This document shows positions 18,109 to 26,909 of a stretch of 64,000 bases of DNA, in pieces. Below the pieces are notes generated by a model. It saw nothing but the letters and a program-made list of their open reading frames with translations, did not search any database and was not told where the DNA came from. Each line of letters starts with the position of its first letter. Positions within the stretch are counted from its first letter, which is position 1. Source of the stretch: Caldithrix abyssi DSM 13497 (lineage in GTDB: Bacteria > Calditrichota > Calditrichia > Calditrichales > Calditrichaceae); contig NZ_CP018099.1 of NCBI RefSeq assembly GCF_001886815.1, positions 4,586,501 to 4,650,500 on the forward strand, given 5' to 3'. A program made the position numbers and the translations under genes.

Positions 18109-18374
18109 TCAGAGAAAAAGTTGTAATTACCAATAAACACGGATTACACGCCCGGCCTGCGGCAAAATTTGTGCAAATAGCAGGAAGATTTTCATCAGAC
18201 ATTAAAGTTATAAAAGATGGGCTGGAAGTAAACGGAAAAAGTATTATGGGCGTAATGATGTTGGCCGCCGAGCCGGGTAGCGAGATTATCCTGGAAGTTA
18301 ACGGTGAAGACGAAAAAGAGGCATTTGAAGCATTAGTAAACCTAATTAAAAGTAATTTTGATGAAGAACAATAA
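18105..18374 (+). CDS. ptsH: Phosphocarrier protein HPr
   Basis: 89 residues. Accepts phosphate from enzyme I and passes it to EIIA. The active-site histidine H15 lies in KHGLHARPAAKF; S46 in NGKSIMGVM is the site used by HPr kinase in regulatory HPr proteins. No HPr kinase is in the window. Start at 18105 overlaps the IID stop (ATGA). Confidence 0.95.
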   Translation: MIREKVVITNKHGLHARPAAKFVQIAGRFSSDIKVIKDGLEVNGKSIMGVMMLAAEPGSEIILEVNGEDEKEAFEALVNLIKSNFDEEQ

Positions 18375-20136
18375 AACCAAAAAAATAAAACGCGAAATCG
18401 TATTAAAAGGATTGCCTACTTCACCGGGCATCGGTATGGGACCGGCCTATATCTTCCGGCCTTTTCAGATTAATATTGCCGAGCTGGAGTCGGGGGTGGA
18501 AGATGTTGAGCAGGAATTGAAGTTGTTTGATAGGGCCATACGGAAGGTTAAACGACAACTGGAAAATGCCCAGCGCAGCAGTGAGCTTTATTACCAGGAT
18601 CAGTTTTCCGAAATTTTTGAAAGTCAGAAAGCTTTTTTGCAAGATTCGATTTTGCTCAATGAAATTAAACAGGAAATTCAAAGATCGCGTTGTTCCGCCG
18701 CTCAGGCCGTTTCAAAAATTCTTTCGGAAAAGAGCGAATATTTCATTAATCTTGAAAATCGGTATTTTCGAGAACGGGCCTACGACATTATTGACCTGAA
18801 ACAAAAACTGGTCAATGCGCTGCTGGGAATTGATGTGGATTATCAGTTGAGCTCTCCGGCTATTGTGGTGGCAGAGATGCTCTCCCCTGCAGATACGATT
18901 AATTTTAACCGTAATTTGATATTGGGGTTTTTAACGGACAAAGGCGGCCGTACCTCTCATGCCGCGATCATGGCGCGCGGTTTAAGAATTCCTGCGGTGG
19001 TCAATCGCTATAACTTGTCCCATATTTTACATGATGATGACTATCTGATTCTGGATGGATTTACCGGCGCGATTATCATTAATCCGACCGAAGAAACCAA
19101 AAAGCGGTACGAACAGAAAAGTACGGAATTTAAACAATTCGAAAGCAGGCTCTTTCAGGACATTGAACAGCCGACCGTAACCAGGGACAATTGCCATGTT
19201 CATTTACTGGCAAATATTGAATTTGCCCATGAAGTAAGCGATGCGCGCATCAATCAAGCAGAGGGGATAGGTCTGTTCAGAACGGAGAGTCTGTTTATTG
19301 AAAAGCAAACCATGCCGTCCGAAGAGCAGCAATTTGCCTATTACAAACAGGTCATTGAACAGATGGAAGGCAGGGAGGTGACCGTTCGCGTGCTCGATCT
19401 GGGCGGCGATAAAATATTGCCCAGTAACGAATATCAGCTGGAATCAAATCCCTTTTTAGGCTGGCGGGCCATTCGCTTTTTATTAGACCGACCGAATATT
19501 TTTAAAACCCAATTGAGGGCCATTTTACGCGCCAGTATTTTCGGCAAGGTAAAAATTTTAATTCCCATGGTTTCATCGGTGGATGAAATTTTAAAAGTGA
19601 AGGAAATTTTAAAGGATGTGCAGCAAGAGCTGAAAAATGACAAAAAGGAGTTTGATCCGCACATAAAGCTGGGCGTAATGATTGAAACGCCCGCGGCGGC
19701 TATTTTAGCAGAAACAATGGCAAATTATGTGGACTTTTTTAGCATTGGCACCAACGACTTAACTCAATATGTTCTGGCCATGGACCGAACCAATGAAATG
19801 GTTTCTAAAAGTTTTAATACATTTAATCCGGCTGTATTGAGGTTTGTGGAAATGAGCATTAAAGCGGCGCACAAAAAAAACATTGACGTAACCCTGTGCG
19901 GGGAGTTTGCCGCCTTTCCCGAGGCGATCCCGCTCTTATTGGGAATGGGGTTAAGACACTTTAGCATGAATCCCTTTTCCATTGCGGGCGCAAAAAAAGT
20001 CATTCGCTCTTTAAACCTGGACGAATGTGAGTTACTTTTCCGGAAGATCAGAAAGATGCACACCACTCAGGAAATTGAGCGTGAGTGTCAAAACTTCGTA
20101 AAAGAACGAATTGAAGACTTGGAATATTTAAAATAG
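18361..20136 (+). CDS. ptsI: PTS enzyme I (phosphoenolpyruvate-protein phosphotransferase)
   Basis: 591 residues. Takes phosphate from PEP and donates it to HPr. N-terminal HPr-binding and phosphohistidine domains, with the phosphorylated His at about residue 200 in GGRTSHAAIMARG; C-terminal PEP-binding barrel with GIGLFRTESLF, VRVLDLGGDK, NPFLGWRAIR, SIGTNDLTQY and the active-site cysteine near 513 in LCGEFA. The gene overlaps ptsH by 14 bp. A short lysine-rich extension (KNNKTKKIKRE) precedes the domain. Confidence 0.95.
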   Translation: MKNNKTKKIKREIVLKGLPTSPGIGMGPAYIFRPFQINIAELESGVEDVEQELKLFDRAIRKVKRQLENAQRSSELYYQDQFSEIFESQKAFLQDSILLNEIKQEIQRSRCSAAQAVSKILSEKSEYFINLENRYFRERAYDIIDLKQKLVNALLGIDVDYQLSSPAIVVAEMLSPADTINFNRNLILGFLTDKGGRTSHAAIMARGLRIPAVVNRYNLSHILHDDDYLILDGFTGAIIINPTEETKKRYEQKSTEFKQFESRLFQDIEQPTVTRDNCHVHLLANIEFAHEVSDARINQAEGIGLFRTESLFIEKQTMPSEEQQFAYYKQVIEQMEGREVTVRVLDLGGDKILPSNEYQLESNPFLGWRAIRFLLDRPNIFKTQLRAILRASIFGKVKILIPMVSSVDEILKVKEILKDVQQELKNDKKEFDPHIKLGVMIETPAAAILAETMANYVDFFSIGTNDLTQYVLAMDRTNEMVSKSFNTFNPAVLRFVEMSIKAAHKKNIDVTLCGEFAAFPEAIPLLLGMGLRHFSMNPFSIAGAKKVIRSLNLDECELLFRKIRKMHTTQEIERECQNFVKERIEDLEYLK

Positions 20137-20145
20137 GAGAAATCC

Positions 20146-21186
20146 ATGTACACCTTAGACAAATCGGACTATAAAAGCATTCTGTTAAAATTTCACTTAC
20201 AAATCGAACAGAGTCCTCAGTTGCTGGAAAAAGCCAGCATTAATATTGATGTCTCTAAAGTTAAAAATATCGTCTATCTGGGGCTGGGGGCTTCAGGTTT
20301 GGCGGGAGATTTGTTGCATGATGTTTTGTTTGATTGCCTGCGTGTGCCTATGAATGTGATTGGCGGTTATTTTTTGCCAGGCTATTGCACAGAAAACACC
20401 CTGGTCATTGCTTCCAGCTATTCCGGTGAAACGGAAGAAACGGTAGCGGCCACTAAAAAGGCTATCGAAAGCGATGCGCAGGTGCTTATTGTTACCAGCG
20501 GAGGCGAGATGCGCAGACTGGCTGAAGAGAACAATCTTTCCCACATTCTTTTGCCAGAAAATTTCCGTTCTCGCCATGTGTTAGGTTTGCTTTTCTTTCC
20601 GCTTTATCATTTTTTGGGGAAAAATGGTTTTATTTCCAGATATCAGGAAGATTTAAGCGATCTGGCAAAATTCGTCAAGAAATTTAGCTCCCGCAACGAT
20701 TATCCGACTTTTAGCGGAAATATTTTAAGCAGGTCGCTGGCCTACACTATTGAGAATAAAATACCCGTTATTTATTCCACTGCCCCGTATTTACGTTCTG
20801 TTTCCAGAAGCTGGAAAGATGAAATTGAACAAAAGGCCAAAGCGCTGGCCATTGCCGGCGTGATCCCTGAAATGAACCACAATGAAATCGTGGGCTGGGA
20901 GTGGAATTCGGATATGATTAAAAATTTTATTGCCATCTTCCTGGAAAACAAAGATGTTGATTCTCGCATATTAAAACGCATCGAAATTTCCAAGGAAATT
21001 ATTAAAAAGCGGGGCGTGGAAGTAGTTGAGGTCTATGCCGACGGTAAGAGCCGCCTGGAAAAAGTCTTTTCGCTGGTTTTATTGGGCGACTGGATGAGTT
21101 ATTACCTGGCTCTTTTGTACAAAAAAGATCCCACGGAAATTAAAAATGTGGACTATATTCGGCAAAAAATGTCCGGCACAGAATGA
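20146..21186 (+). CDS. Bifunctional phosphoglucose/phosphomannose isomerase
   Basis: 346 residues, the length of the archaeal/bacterial PGI/PMI subfamily of SIS-domain proteins. Interconverts fructose 6-phosphate with glucose 6-phosphate and mannose 6-phosphate. Motifs: GLGASGLAGDLL near 45-57, ASSYSGETEETV near 88-98, and the catalytic EMNHNEIVGWE near 244-254. It lies 9 bp after ptsI with AGGAGAAATCC, so it is cotranscribed with the PTS block and would process the phosphohexose delivered by it. Confidence 0.9.
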   Translation: MYTLDKSDYKSILLKFHLQIEQSPQLLEKASINIDVSKVKNIVYLGLGASGLAGDLLHDVLFDCLRVPMNVIGGYFLPGYCTENTLVIASSYSGETEETVAATKKAIESDAQVLIVTSGGEMRRLAEENNLSHILLPENFRSRHVLGLLFFPLYHFLGKNGFISRYQEDLSDLAKFVKKFSSRNDYPTFSGNILSRSLAYTIENKIPVIYSTAPYLRSVSRSWKDEIEQKAKALAIAGVIPEMNHNEIVGWEWNSDMIKNFIAIFLENKDVDSRILKRIEISKEIIKKRGVEVVEVYADGKSRLEKVFSLVLLGDWMSYYLALLYKKDPTEIKNVDYIRQKMSGTE

Positions 21187-21189
21187 ATT
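21117..21189 (+). promoter_or_regulatory. Candidate metK promoter (-35 at 21189-21194, -10 at 21212-21217)
   Basis: TTGTAG at 21189-21194, a 17-bp spacer and TATATT at 21212-21217, about 45 bp upstream of the metK start; the intended span is 21189-21217. It resembles a housekeeping sigma-factor promoter. No SAM-riboswitch elements were seen in this short leader. Confidence 0.45.
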
Positions 21190-21260
21190 TGTAGTCCGCG
21201 AGAAATTATGTTATATTAAATGCTTTTCTAATATTAACAGCTAATTCAAGGAGAAAGAGG

Positions 21261-22397
21261 ATGCCCAATTATCTGTTTTCATCAGAATCGGTAACGGAAG
21301 GCCATCCGGATAAAATGGCGGATCAGATATCCGATGCGATTCTGGACGAAGTTATAAAAGATGATGTTTTTGGACGCGTTGCTTGCGAAACCTTTTTAAC
21401 CACCGGCCTGGTTCTGGTTGGCGGCGAAATTACCACCGATACCTATGTGGATATTCCAAAAACGGTGCGTGAAGTCGTTAAAGATATTGGTTATGTTAAC
21501 GCTGAATACGGTTTTGACTACATGACTTGCGCCGTGATGACTTCCATTGATCAACAATCGCCGGATATTGCCATGGGCGTTGACCGGGCGGGCGCCGGCG
21601 ATCAGGGCATGATGTTTGGCTACGCCACCACCGAAACAGCAGAGTTAATGCCCATGCCCATTTTGTTAGCCCATAAAATAACGCATCGCCTGGCGGATGT
21701 GCGCAAAAGCGGTAAACTACCCTTTTTACGCCCCGATGGCAAAGCTCAGGTGACCATTCGTTATGAAAACGATAAACCGATCGCCGTTGAAAAGGTGGTG
21801 GTTTCTGCCCAGCATGAACCGAATGTCGCTTACGAAACATTGAAAGAAGCGATTATTGAAGAGGTGGTTAAACCGGTTTTGCCGCAGGAGATGGTTAATG
21901 GCCGTGAAATCACCTATTTTATTAATCCTACCGGCCGATTTGTGATCGGCGGTCCGCAGGGCGACGCCGGGCTCACCGGACGTAAGATCATTGTTGATAC
22001 TTATGGCGGAGTGTTCAGCCATGGCGGCGGCGCGTTTAGCGGAAAGGATCCCACGAAGGTCGATCGTTCTGCCTCGTATTTTGCGCGTTACGTGGCCAAA
22101 AACGTGGTGGCCGCCGGTCTGGCCGAAAAATGCGGCGTACAGGTTGCCTATGCCATCGGCGTAGCCGAACCGGTTTCGTTGATGGTGCAAACATTTGGCA
22201 CCGGTAAAATGCCCGATGAAGAATTAACCAAATTGGTGCAAAAACATTTCGATTTTACGCCTGGCGGCATTATTGAAACGCTGGATTTACGCAGACCCAT
22301 CTATCGTAAAACAGCGGCTTACGGACACTTTGGCCGTGAAATGAAGGAGTTTACCTGGGAAAAAACGGACATGGCTGAAACGTTAAAAAAAGGTTGA
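21261..22397 (+). CDS. metK: S-adenosylmethionine synthetase
   Basis: 378 residues, full length. Makes SAM from methionine and ATP. Family motifs: [20 protein letters not shown] at the start, [13 protein letters not shown] near 112-124, [16 protein letters not shown] near 255-270. Preceded by CAAGGAGAAAGAGG and a housekeeping-type promoter, and followed by a strong terminator at 22407-22435, so it is probably a single-gene transcript. Confidence 0.97.
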   Translation: MPNYLFSSESVTEGHPDKMADQISDAILDEVIKDDVFGRVACETFLTTGLVLVGGEITTDTYVDIPKTVREVVKDIGYVNAEYGFDYMTCAVMTSIDQQSPDIAMGVDRAGAGDQGMMFGYATTETAELMPMPILLAHKITHRLADVRKSGKLPFLRPDGKAQVTIRYENDKPIAVEKVVVSAQHEPNVAYETLKEAIIEEVVKPVLPQEMVNGREITYFINPTGRFVIGGPQGDAGLTGRKIIVDTYGGVFSHGGGAFSGKDPTKVDRSASYFARYVAKNVVAAGLAEKCGVQVAYAIGVAEPVSLMVQTFGTGKMPDEELTKLVQKHFDFTPGGIIETLDLRRPIYRKTAAYGHFGREMKEFTWEKTDMAETLKKG

Positions 22398-22406
22398 TTA
22401 AATTTT

Positions 22407-22435
22407 AAAGCGACTCATCGAGTCGCTTTTTTTTT
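22407..22435 (+). terminator. Intrinsic terminator of metK
   Basis: AAAGCGACTC, loop ATC, GAGTCGCTTT, inside a run of nine T. Textbook rho-independent terminator 9 bp after the stop codon. Confidence 0.93.
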
Positions 22436-22507
22436 AATGAAGGTAAAAAGAAAAACGCGTGTCGATACAGATGAACTACACTTTATGGACAGGAAAGGAG
22501 CGAAACG

Positions 22508-23134
22508 TTGAACAATCTTTTCATCATTGAACACCCGCTGCTGCAGGCAAAGTTAACGGTGCTGCGCGATAAAAGAACCAAACGTCAGGAATTCCGACAA
22601 ACACTTTCAGAGATTGCCATGTTGATGACTTATGACATCACGCGCAATATTCCGGTTTCTCATGTTAAGGTGGAAACCCCGCTGGAAGAAACCACGGGTA
22701 CAGTGCTGAACAAAGATGTTACACTGGTCCCCATTCTTAGAGCGGGCCTGGGCATGATTGACGGTATTCTGGAACTGCTGCCGGATGCAAGAGTTGGGCA
22801 CGTGGGCGTTTATCGGGATAAAAAAACGCTGCTGCCGGTTGAATATTATCTGAAATTGCCGGAAAATGTAAAAGAGACTTTTGTGATTTTAGTGGATCCC
22901 ATGCTGGCCACGGGCGGATCTGCCCTGGCGGCTATTGAAATTTTGAGACAAAAGGGCATTAAAGAACTTAATTTTTTGTGTCTGGTGGCCGCGCCTGAGG
23001 GTGTGCGCGCCGTGCATGAAAAATTTCCGGATGTCAAGATTTTTACTGCGGCGCTTGACCGACAGTTGAACGAGCACGGTTATATTTTGCCCGGCCTGGG
23101 CGATGCCGGAGACCGCCTTTACGGCACCGAATAA
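22508..23134 (+). CDS. upp: Uracil phosphoribosyltransferase
   Basis: 208 residues. Salvages uracil with PRPP to UMP. It starts at TTG, decided by GGAAAGGAG 7 bp upstream and the family N-terminus (NNLFIIEHPLLQAKL). PRPP-binding loop VILVDPMLATGGSAL (about 121-135); LVPILRAGLGM near 76-86 and the C-terminal GLGDAGDRLYGTE uracil-binding segment are intact. Confidence 0.95.
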   Translation: MNNLFIIEHPLLQAKLTVLRDKRTKRQEFRQTLSEIAMLMTYDITRNIPVSHVKVETPLEETTGTVLNKDVTLVPILRAGLGMIDGILELLPDARVGHVGVYRDKKTLLPVEYYLKLPENVKETFVILVDPMLATGGSALAAIEILRQKGIKELNFLCLVAAPEGVRAVHEKFPDVKIFTAALDRQLNEHGYILPGLGDAGDRLYGTE

Positions 23135-23176
23135 GGCCAATCATTTTAATTGAAAATTTAATGGGCTTCATGAATC

Positions 23177-24499
23177 ATGTTCGAAGCAAGACAAATTTTC
23201 TTTTTAAGAGTAACGCCAGATCGCCTGTTTTTTGACGCGCAACAGGCCTTACCCGTTTCCAAAACTGCATTAAAGTTAGGAAGCGAAACGCCCATCGAGC
23301 AGTTTACACAGCGCTTTGCCTGGCTTAAAGTAAAAGTCCGTTCGTTTGATGCGGGAATATTGACCTGTGAAATTATCGAATTTACAGAAAACGGAAGCCG
23401 TGCTTTTGCCCGGCAACAGATTAATCTAAAAGGCGTTCAAAAACTGCTGCTGTATGCCCAGGACACCTTTAAAATTTTACAACTGGCCCGGCGAAAAACG
23501 ACGGTTAAAAAAACAGTCGCACGGCAAGTTCAACCGTCTGCCCGACCTTCATCTACCCCGCCTCCCCCGGCAGAAAAACCGCCTGTAAAACCAGATCAGC
23601 CGTCTCTTAAACAAACCCCGCCTAAAGCCCCAAAGCGTCAGGAGCCCAAAATTATCAGAACAACGGTTACCTTTTTTGTTCCCTTTCCATCTTTAAAGTT
23701 CGGCAACGGTTACGCTCAAATTAATGAATATGTGTACATCCCGGCGATTTCGCGCAGCATGATGATTGAAGCGCGTATTGAAAACCAATTTATTCGCCAG
23801 GAATTCGAATACATTAAAGAGTATTTTAGCAAGGTTTTAAAGATCAAAACGGTTCGTGTGAAGGCCAATCTCATGATCAGGGATGGCGAGGCGACGGTTG
23901 AATCTGCCCGTTCGCCAGAGATCGAGAAAATTAATTCTGCGCTGATCGGCGAAGTAAAGGTTAAATTTATCAAAAAAGAATTAAATCAGGAAGGACACAA
24001 AGACGAAATTTTAACGGTAGATACGCTATTTGCGGCCGACGAAAAAAAGAAAAAGGCTGTGTTCAACGTGCAGGACGGCGAATTTATTCAGGAATTGATA
24101 CGCATTAAAAAACCGAAACATGGCGAGCATGTTAAATATCTGGTTGATTTGCACAACCACCGCGTTTACCGCTTGCGCATTATCACCAACCCGCTGTCGT
24201 TTGTCTTTTTTCTGGAGGGCAAAAAGCGTTGTTTTTTGGCCTGGGAAACTCTGGCCGGAACGGACGGTACGTACCTCTGGGCCCTTTCGGGTAATTTGGG
24301 TGATTTGCTGGCAAAAAAGGAGATGTTTAAACGAGAGGTGATGAAAATCGAAAATGAAATTAAAACCGTAAAAAAAATAGGCCGCCTGAATTATCTAAAA
24401 AACCCTCCGCCAAACTTCGTGCGTGTGTTCCACGATTACCGGGATGCGCAGGGATTCGCGCGCTGGAAAAAAGAACTGCAAAGCCGGATTAATAGCTAA
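23177..24499 (+). CDS. Unknown two-domain protein with proline-rich linker
   Basis: 440 residues, no signal peptide or membrane helix. An N-terminal domain of about 110 residues is followed by a basic and then proline-rich linker (about 113-157: repeated PP, KP and PK) and a C-terminal domain of about 280 residues rich in K and E. The N-terminal RIFF/ITFF-like beta pattern and the C-terminal DLHNHRVYRLRIITNP segment are distinctive, but I recognise no family. It converges on the minus-strand operon with an 8-bp gap. The two globular parts joined by a flexible linker suggest a scaffolding or regulatory protein (inference). Confidence 0.6.
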   Translation: MFEARQIFFLRVTPDRLFFDAQQALPVSKTALKLGSETPIEQFTQRFAWLKVKVRSFDAGILTCEIIEFTENGSRAFARQQINLKGVQKLLLYAQDTFKILQLARRKTTVKKTVARQVQPSARPSSTPPPPAEKPPVKPDQPSLKQTPPKAPKRQEPKIIRTTVTFFVPFPSLKFGNGYAQINEYVYIPAISRSMMIEARIENQFIRQEFEYIKEYFSKVLKIKTVRVKANLMIRDGEATVESARSPEIEKINSALIGEVKVKFIKKELNQEGHKDEILTVDTLFAADEKKKKAVFNVQDGEFIQELIRIKKPKHGEHVKYLVDLHNHRVYRLRIITNPLSFVFFLEGKKRCFLAWETLAGTDGTYLWALSGNLGDLLAKKEMFKREVMKIENEIKTVKKIGRLNYLKNPPPNFVRVFHDYRDAQGFARWKKELQSRINS

Positions 24500-24507
24500 C
24501 CCAAAGT

Positions 24508-25092
24508 TTATTTTGCGCCAGCCGCCAGAATGGTTTCCAGATTCTCTCCGTTTAACAAAACCACATGGGAAGAAACGAATCGTTCATTTAATGGATGATC
24601 GAATAAATAGATTGAATGTCCGCTTTGCTGAAGCTGGTTAAAATAAGCTTCCAGGCGTCCCTGTGGGTGGATGTAAAAAAACAGAACTTTTTGACAGTGA
24701 CTGAAAATTAGGGCATCACGTTTGCGCACCAGGCTTTGATTGGCGCGCTTGCCTGCCGTTTCCGGCGCAATCATCAACAATTTTTGCTCGCCAAGCAAAA
24801 GGCTTTGCTGTTCGGTAAGAGAAAGCTCATTGAGTTCACGTGCGTGGTAGTGAATCAGATTGGCCTGAACATCCGGACGAAACAGTTTCAAAAGGGTTTT
24901 CTCCAGCGGCGATTGCCATCCTCCGGCCAGGCTGATCGGTAAATGCAAAAGTTTGTTAAAAAGATCTATGGCTGCAGGCGACAGCTCAGCAGGAGATTCT
25001 CTGGATGCAAAAACGGCTACTTTGGTCTGGCTGAGCAGTTCAATATTTCCCCGGGTGTGGAATACCATTAAAGGTTGCGAGGAATCAATCAT
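24508..25092 (-). CDS. DprA/Smf-like Rossmann-fold protein, short
   Basis: 194 residues. The order of strands (KVAVFASRESPAELS, PISLAGGWQSPLEKTLLKLF, LLGEQKLLMIAPE, RANQSLVRKRDALIFSHCQKVLFFYIHP, SIYLFDHPLNE) resembles the Rossmann core of DprA/Smf and lysine-decarboxylase-like proteins, which bind nucleotides or single-stranded DNA; the GG and R-N-Q-x(5)-R positions fit. It lacks the SAM and winged-helix domains of full DprA, so a role in transformation is uncertain. Last gene of the minus-strand run M16-M16-HD-this. Start supported by GGAGGAAA. Confidence 0.5.
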   Translation of the reverse strand: MIDSSQPLMVFHTRGNIELLSQTKVAVFASRESPAELSPAAIDLFNKLLHLPISLAGGWQSPLEKTLLKLFRPDVQANLIHYHARELNELSLTEQQSLLLGEQKLLMIAPETAGKRANQSLVRKRDALIFSHCQKVLFFYIHPQGRLEAYFNQLQQSGHSIYLFDHPLNERFVSSHVVLLNGENLETILAAGAK

Positions 25093-25114
25093 GACGTTTC
25101 CTCCCGCCCTCCAT

Positions 25115-25537
25115 TTATTTTTTTAAAAGCATTCTTAACGCTTCAAGGTATTTATTCAAACGCCGACGGTCCTCTTCAGTAATGACATCCAGGCGCTTAA
25201 TATCCAGGTTGTCGTTTAAATCGGCAATTTTTACCTGAACGGCCAGCGGATTTTTTGCAATCCGTTGAAGATAATCAAAATAATCTTCGCCCGGTCGGCG
25301 CGTAAGACAATCGACCGCGTTTAAAACTTCTCGCGAAAAGCCGTGTTCTTCCAGCTCCTGCAATGTACAGTCTGCATCTTCCAGCACATCGTGGAGCAAA
25401 GCGACAATTTTAGCGTTGCTGCCGGACACGTTGTGCATGACGCGCAAGGGATGCAAGATGTACGGCATGCCGGCCCGATCTTTCTGGCCGGCATGGGCCT
25501 TTAAAGCGATTTTAAGGGCAGCTTCCAGGGCGTCCAT
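25115..25537 (-). CDS. Small HD-domain hydrolase, RelA/SpoT (MESH1)-like
   Basis: 140 residues: only the HD domain. Motifs AHAGQKDRAGMPYILHPLRV, VALLHDVLEDADC and VKIADLNDN match the manganese-dependent (p)ppGpp hydrolase domain of SpoT-type enzymes; H-HD-ED metal ligands are all present. Small stand-alone proteins of this type hydrolyse (p)ppGpp or related nucleotides. The synthetase and regulatory domains are absent. It starts 1 bp after the preceding M16 gene. Confidence 0.85.
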   Translation of the reverse strand: MDALEAALKIALKAHAGQKDRAGMPYILHPLRVMHNVSGSNAKIVALLHDVLEDADCTLQELEEHGFSREVLNAVDCLTRRPGEDYFDYLQRIAKNPLAVQVKIADLNDNLDIKRLDVITEEDRRRLNKYLEALRMLLKK

Positions 25538-25538
25538 T

Positions 25539-26909
25539 TTACTTTAAGGGATTCCCTTTAATATCAAAAACTTCAATTTCATAATTCTCTTTTAACGCCT
25601 TTTCAACCACGTTACGATCGCCGACCAGAACAACCTGCATATTTTGCGGTTTTAGATATTTTTGCGCCGCTTCATTCACCTGCTCAACGGTGACTTCGGC
25701 AATTTTCTCCCGAAAGGTGCGGTAGTAATCCGCCGGCAAATTGTAAGTCACAATGTGGGCTATGGCGTCGCTGATCTGATCGATCGTTTCAAACGCCGTG
25801 GGGAACACGCCGATTAAATAGCCGGCGGCGCTGCTCAGTTCATCGGCGCTTACGCCATCTTCTTTCATTTTATGCGTTTCTTTAAAAACCTCCTGCAATG
25901 CCTGCGTAATGAATTCGGATTGAATGGAAGCCGAGATCAGCAACATTCCCACCTGAGGTCGGTAGGTTAATTGAGAGTGAATACCGTAGGTGTAGCCATG
26001 TTTTTCTCTCAGGTTTAAATTGAGGCGCGAGAGAAAATAACCGCCGAAAATCTCATTCATCAGGCGTATTTTAAAGAAATCTGGATGCTGGCGCGGCGGG
26101 ATGAACTGTGCCACACGCAACTCAATTTGCGCCGCATTGGGTTTATGCACCAGCGCCATTTTGGGTTTTGCGCTCTGTTCAAAGCGCGCCACTTTAGCTT
26201 CATGCGGCGCTTTGTTTTGCTGGCTGGCAAAATACTTTTCTGTTAAAGAAAGCGCTTCATCTTCTTCGATGTTTCCGGTAAAAATGATTGTCGGCTGGCG
26301 TTTCAAAAAGACCTGGTTGTACAGGCTGCGCAGCTCTTCTACCGTAATTTTTTCAATGGAAGCGCTCAGCCCCTCAACAGGCAGACCGTAACGGTGGTCT
26401 GGAAAAAGCAATTTTAACAGTCGTTCGTTAGCGATCCGACCGGCCATGTCTTTAATCTGCAGGCGATCGACCAGCGCCTCCTGTTTTAAACGGGCAAATT
26501 CATGATCTGGCAAAACCGACTCATATAAAATCTGACGGCTTAATTCCAGACCTTTTTCAAGATGTTCTTTTAAAATATTCAATTCAAAGTAAAAACCGCT
26601 CCAGCCGATGTGTGTGTTGTAGTTGGCGCCCAGGGCTTCAAAACGTCCGGCAATCTGAGCGCCGGTCAATTTTTTAGTGCCTTCTAACAGTAAAAGAGAA
26701 AGCAAACTGGCCTGTCCCTCATGTCCTGGGCGGTCGTCCAGCGGCGAAAAAGAGACGTGGTACAACAGGTTGACCAGCGGCAGGTTGTTTTTGTGCACGG
26801 TAATGGTTTGCAAGCCTTCGGGCAGGCGATAGGCGCGGAACTCCGGAAAATTAAAGGGCCGCGGTTGACCGGGCTGCGGAATTTTTTCTCTATTAACCTT
26901 ATCTTTCAT
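25539..26909 (-). CDS. M16-family peptidase-like protein, zinc site lost
   Basis: 456 residues, two M16 lobes. At the position of the HxxEH zinc motif it reads GHEGQASLLSLLLLEGTKKL, so the ligands are missing and it is probably the non-catalytic partner of the neighbouring protease, as in alpha/beta pairs of mitochondrial processing peptidase and in bacterial M16B pairs. The C-terminal half has the R-Y/Y-T region (HGYTYGIHSQLTYRP) typical of this partner type. Its ATG overlaps the upstream stop (ATGA), implying equal production. No signal peptide is seen on either subunit. Confidence 0.88.
   Translation of the reverse strand: MKDKVNREKIPQPGQPRPFNFPEFRAYRLPEGLQTITVHKNNLPLVNLLYHVSFSPLDDRPGHEGQASLLSLLLLEGTKKLTGAQIAGRFEALGANYNTHIGWSGFYFELNILKEHLEKGLELSRQILYESVLPDHEFARLKQEALVDRLQIKDMAGRIANERLLKLLFPDHRYGLPVEGLSASIEKITVEELRSLYNQVFLKRQPTIIFTGNIEEDEALSLTEKYFASQQNKAPHEAKVARFEQSAKPKMALVHKPNAAQIELRVAQFIPPRQHPDFFKIRLMNEIFGGYFLSRLNLNLREKHGYTYGIHSQLTYRPQVGMLLISASIQSEFITQALQEVFKETHKMKEDGVSADELSSAAGYLIGVFPTAFETIDQISDAIAHIVTYNLPADYYRTFREKIAEVTVEQVNEAAQKYLKPQNMQVVLVGDRNVVEKALKENYEIEVFDIKGNPLK

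Noticed and set aside
21189-21217. Coordinate correction for the metK promoter entry
   Set aside because: Not a rejected signal: the feature list gives its end as 21117 by a typing error; the intended end of that promoter entry is 21217.
21187-21260. SAM riboswitch ahead of metK
   Set aside because: The leader is only about 70 bp and has no paired K-turn or pseudoknot elements; it looks like a plain promoter region.
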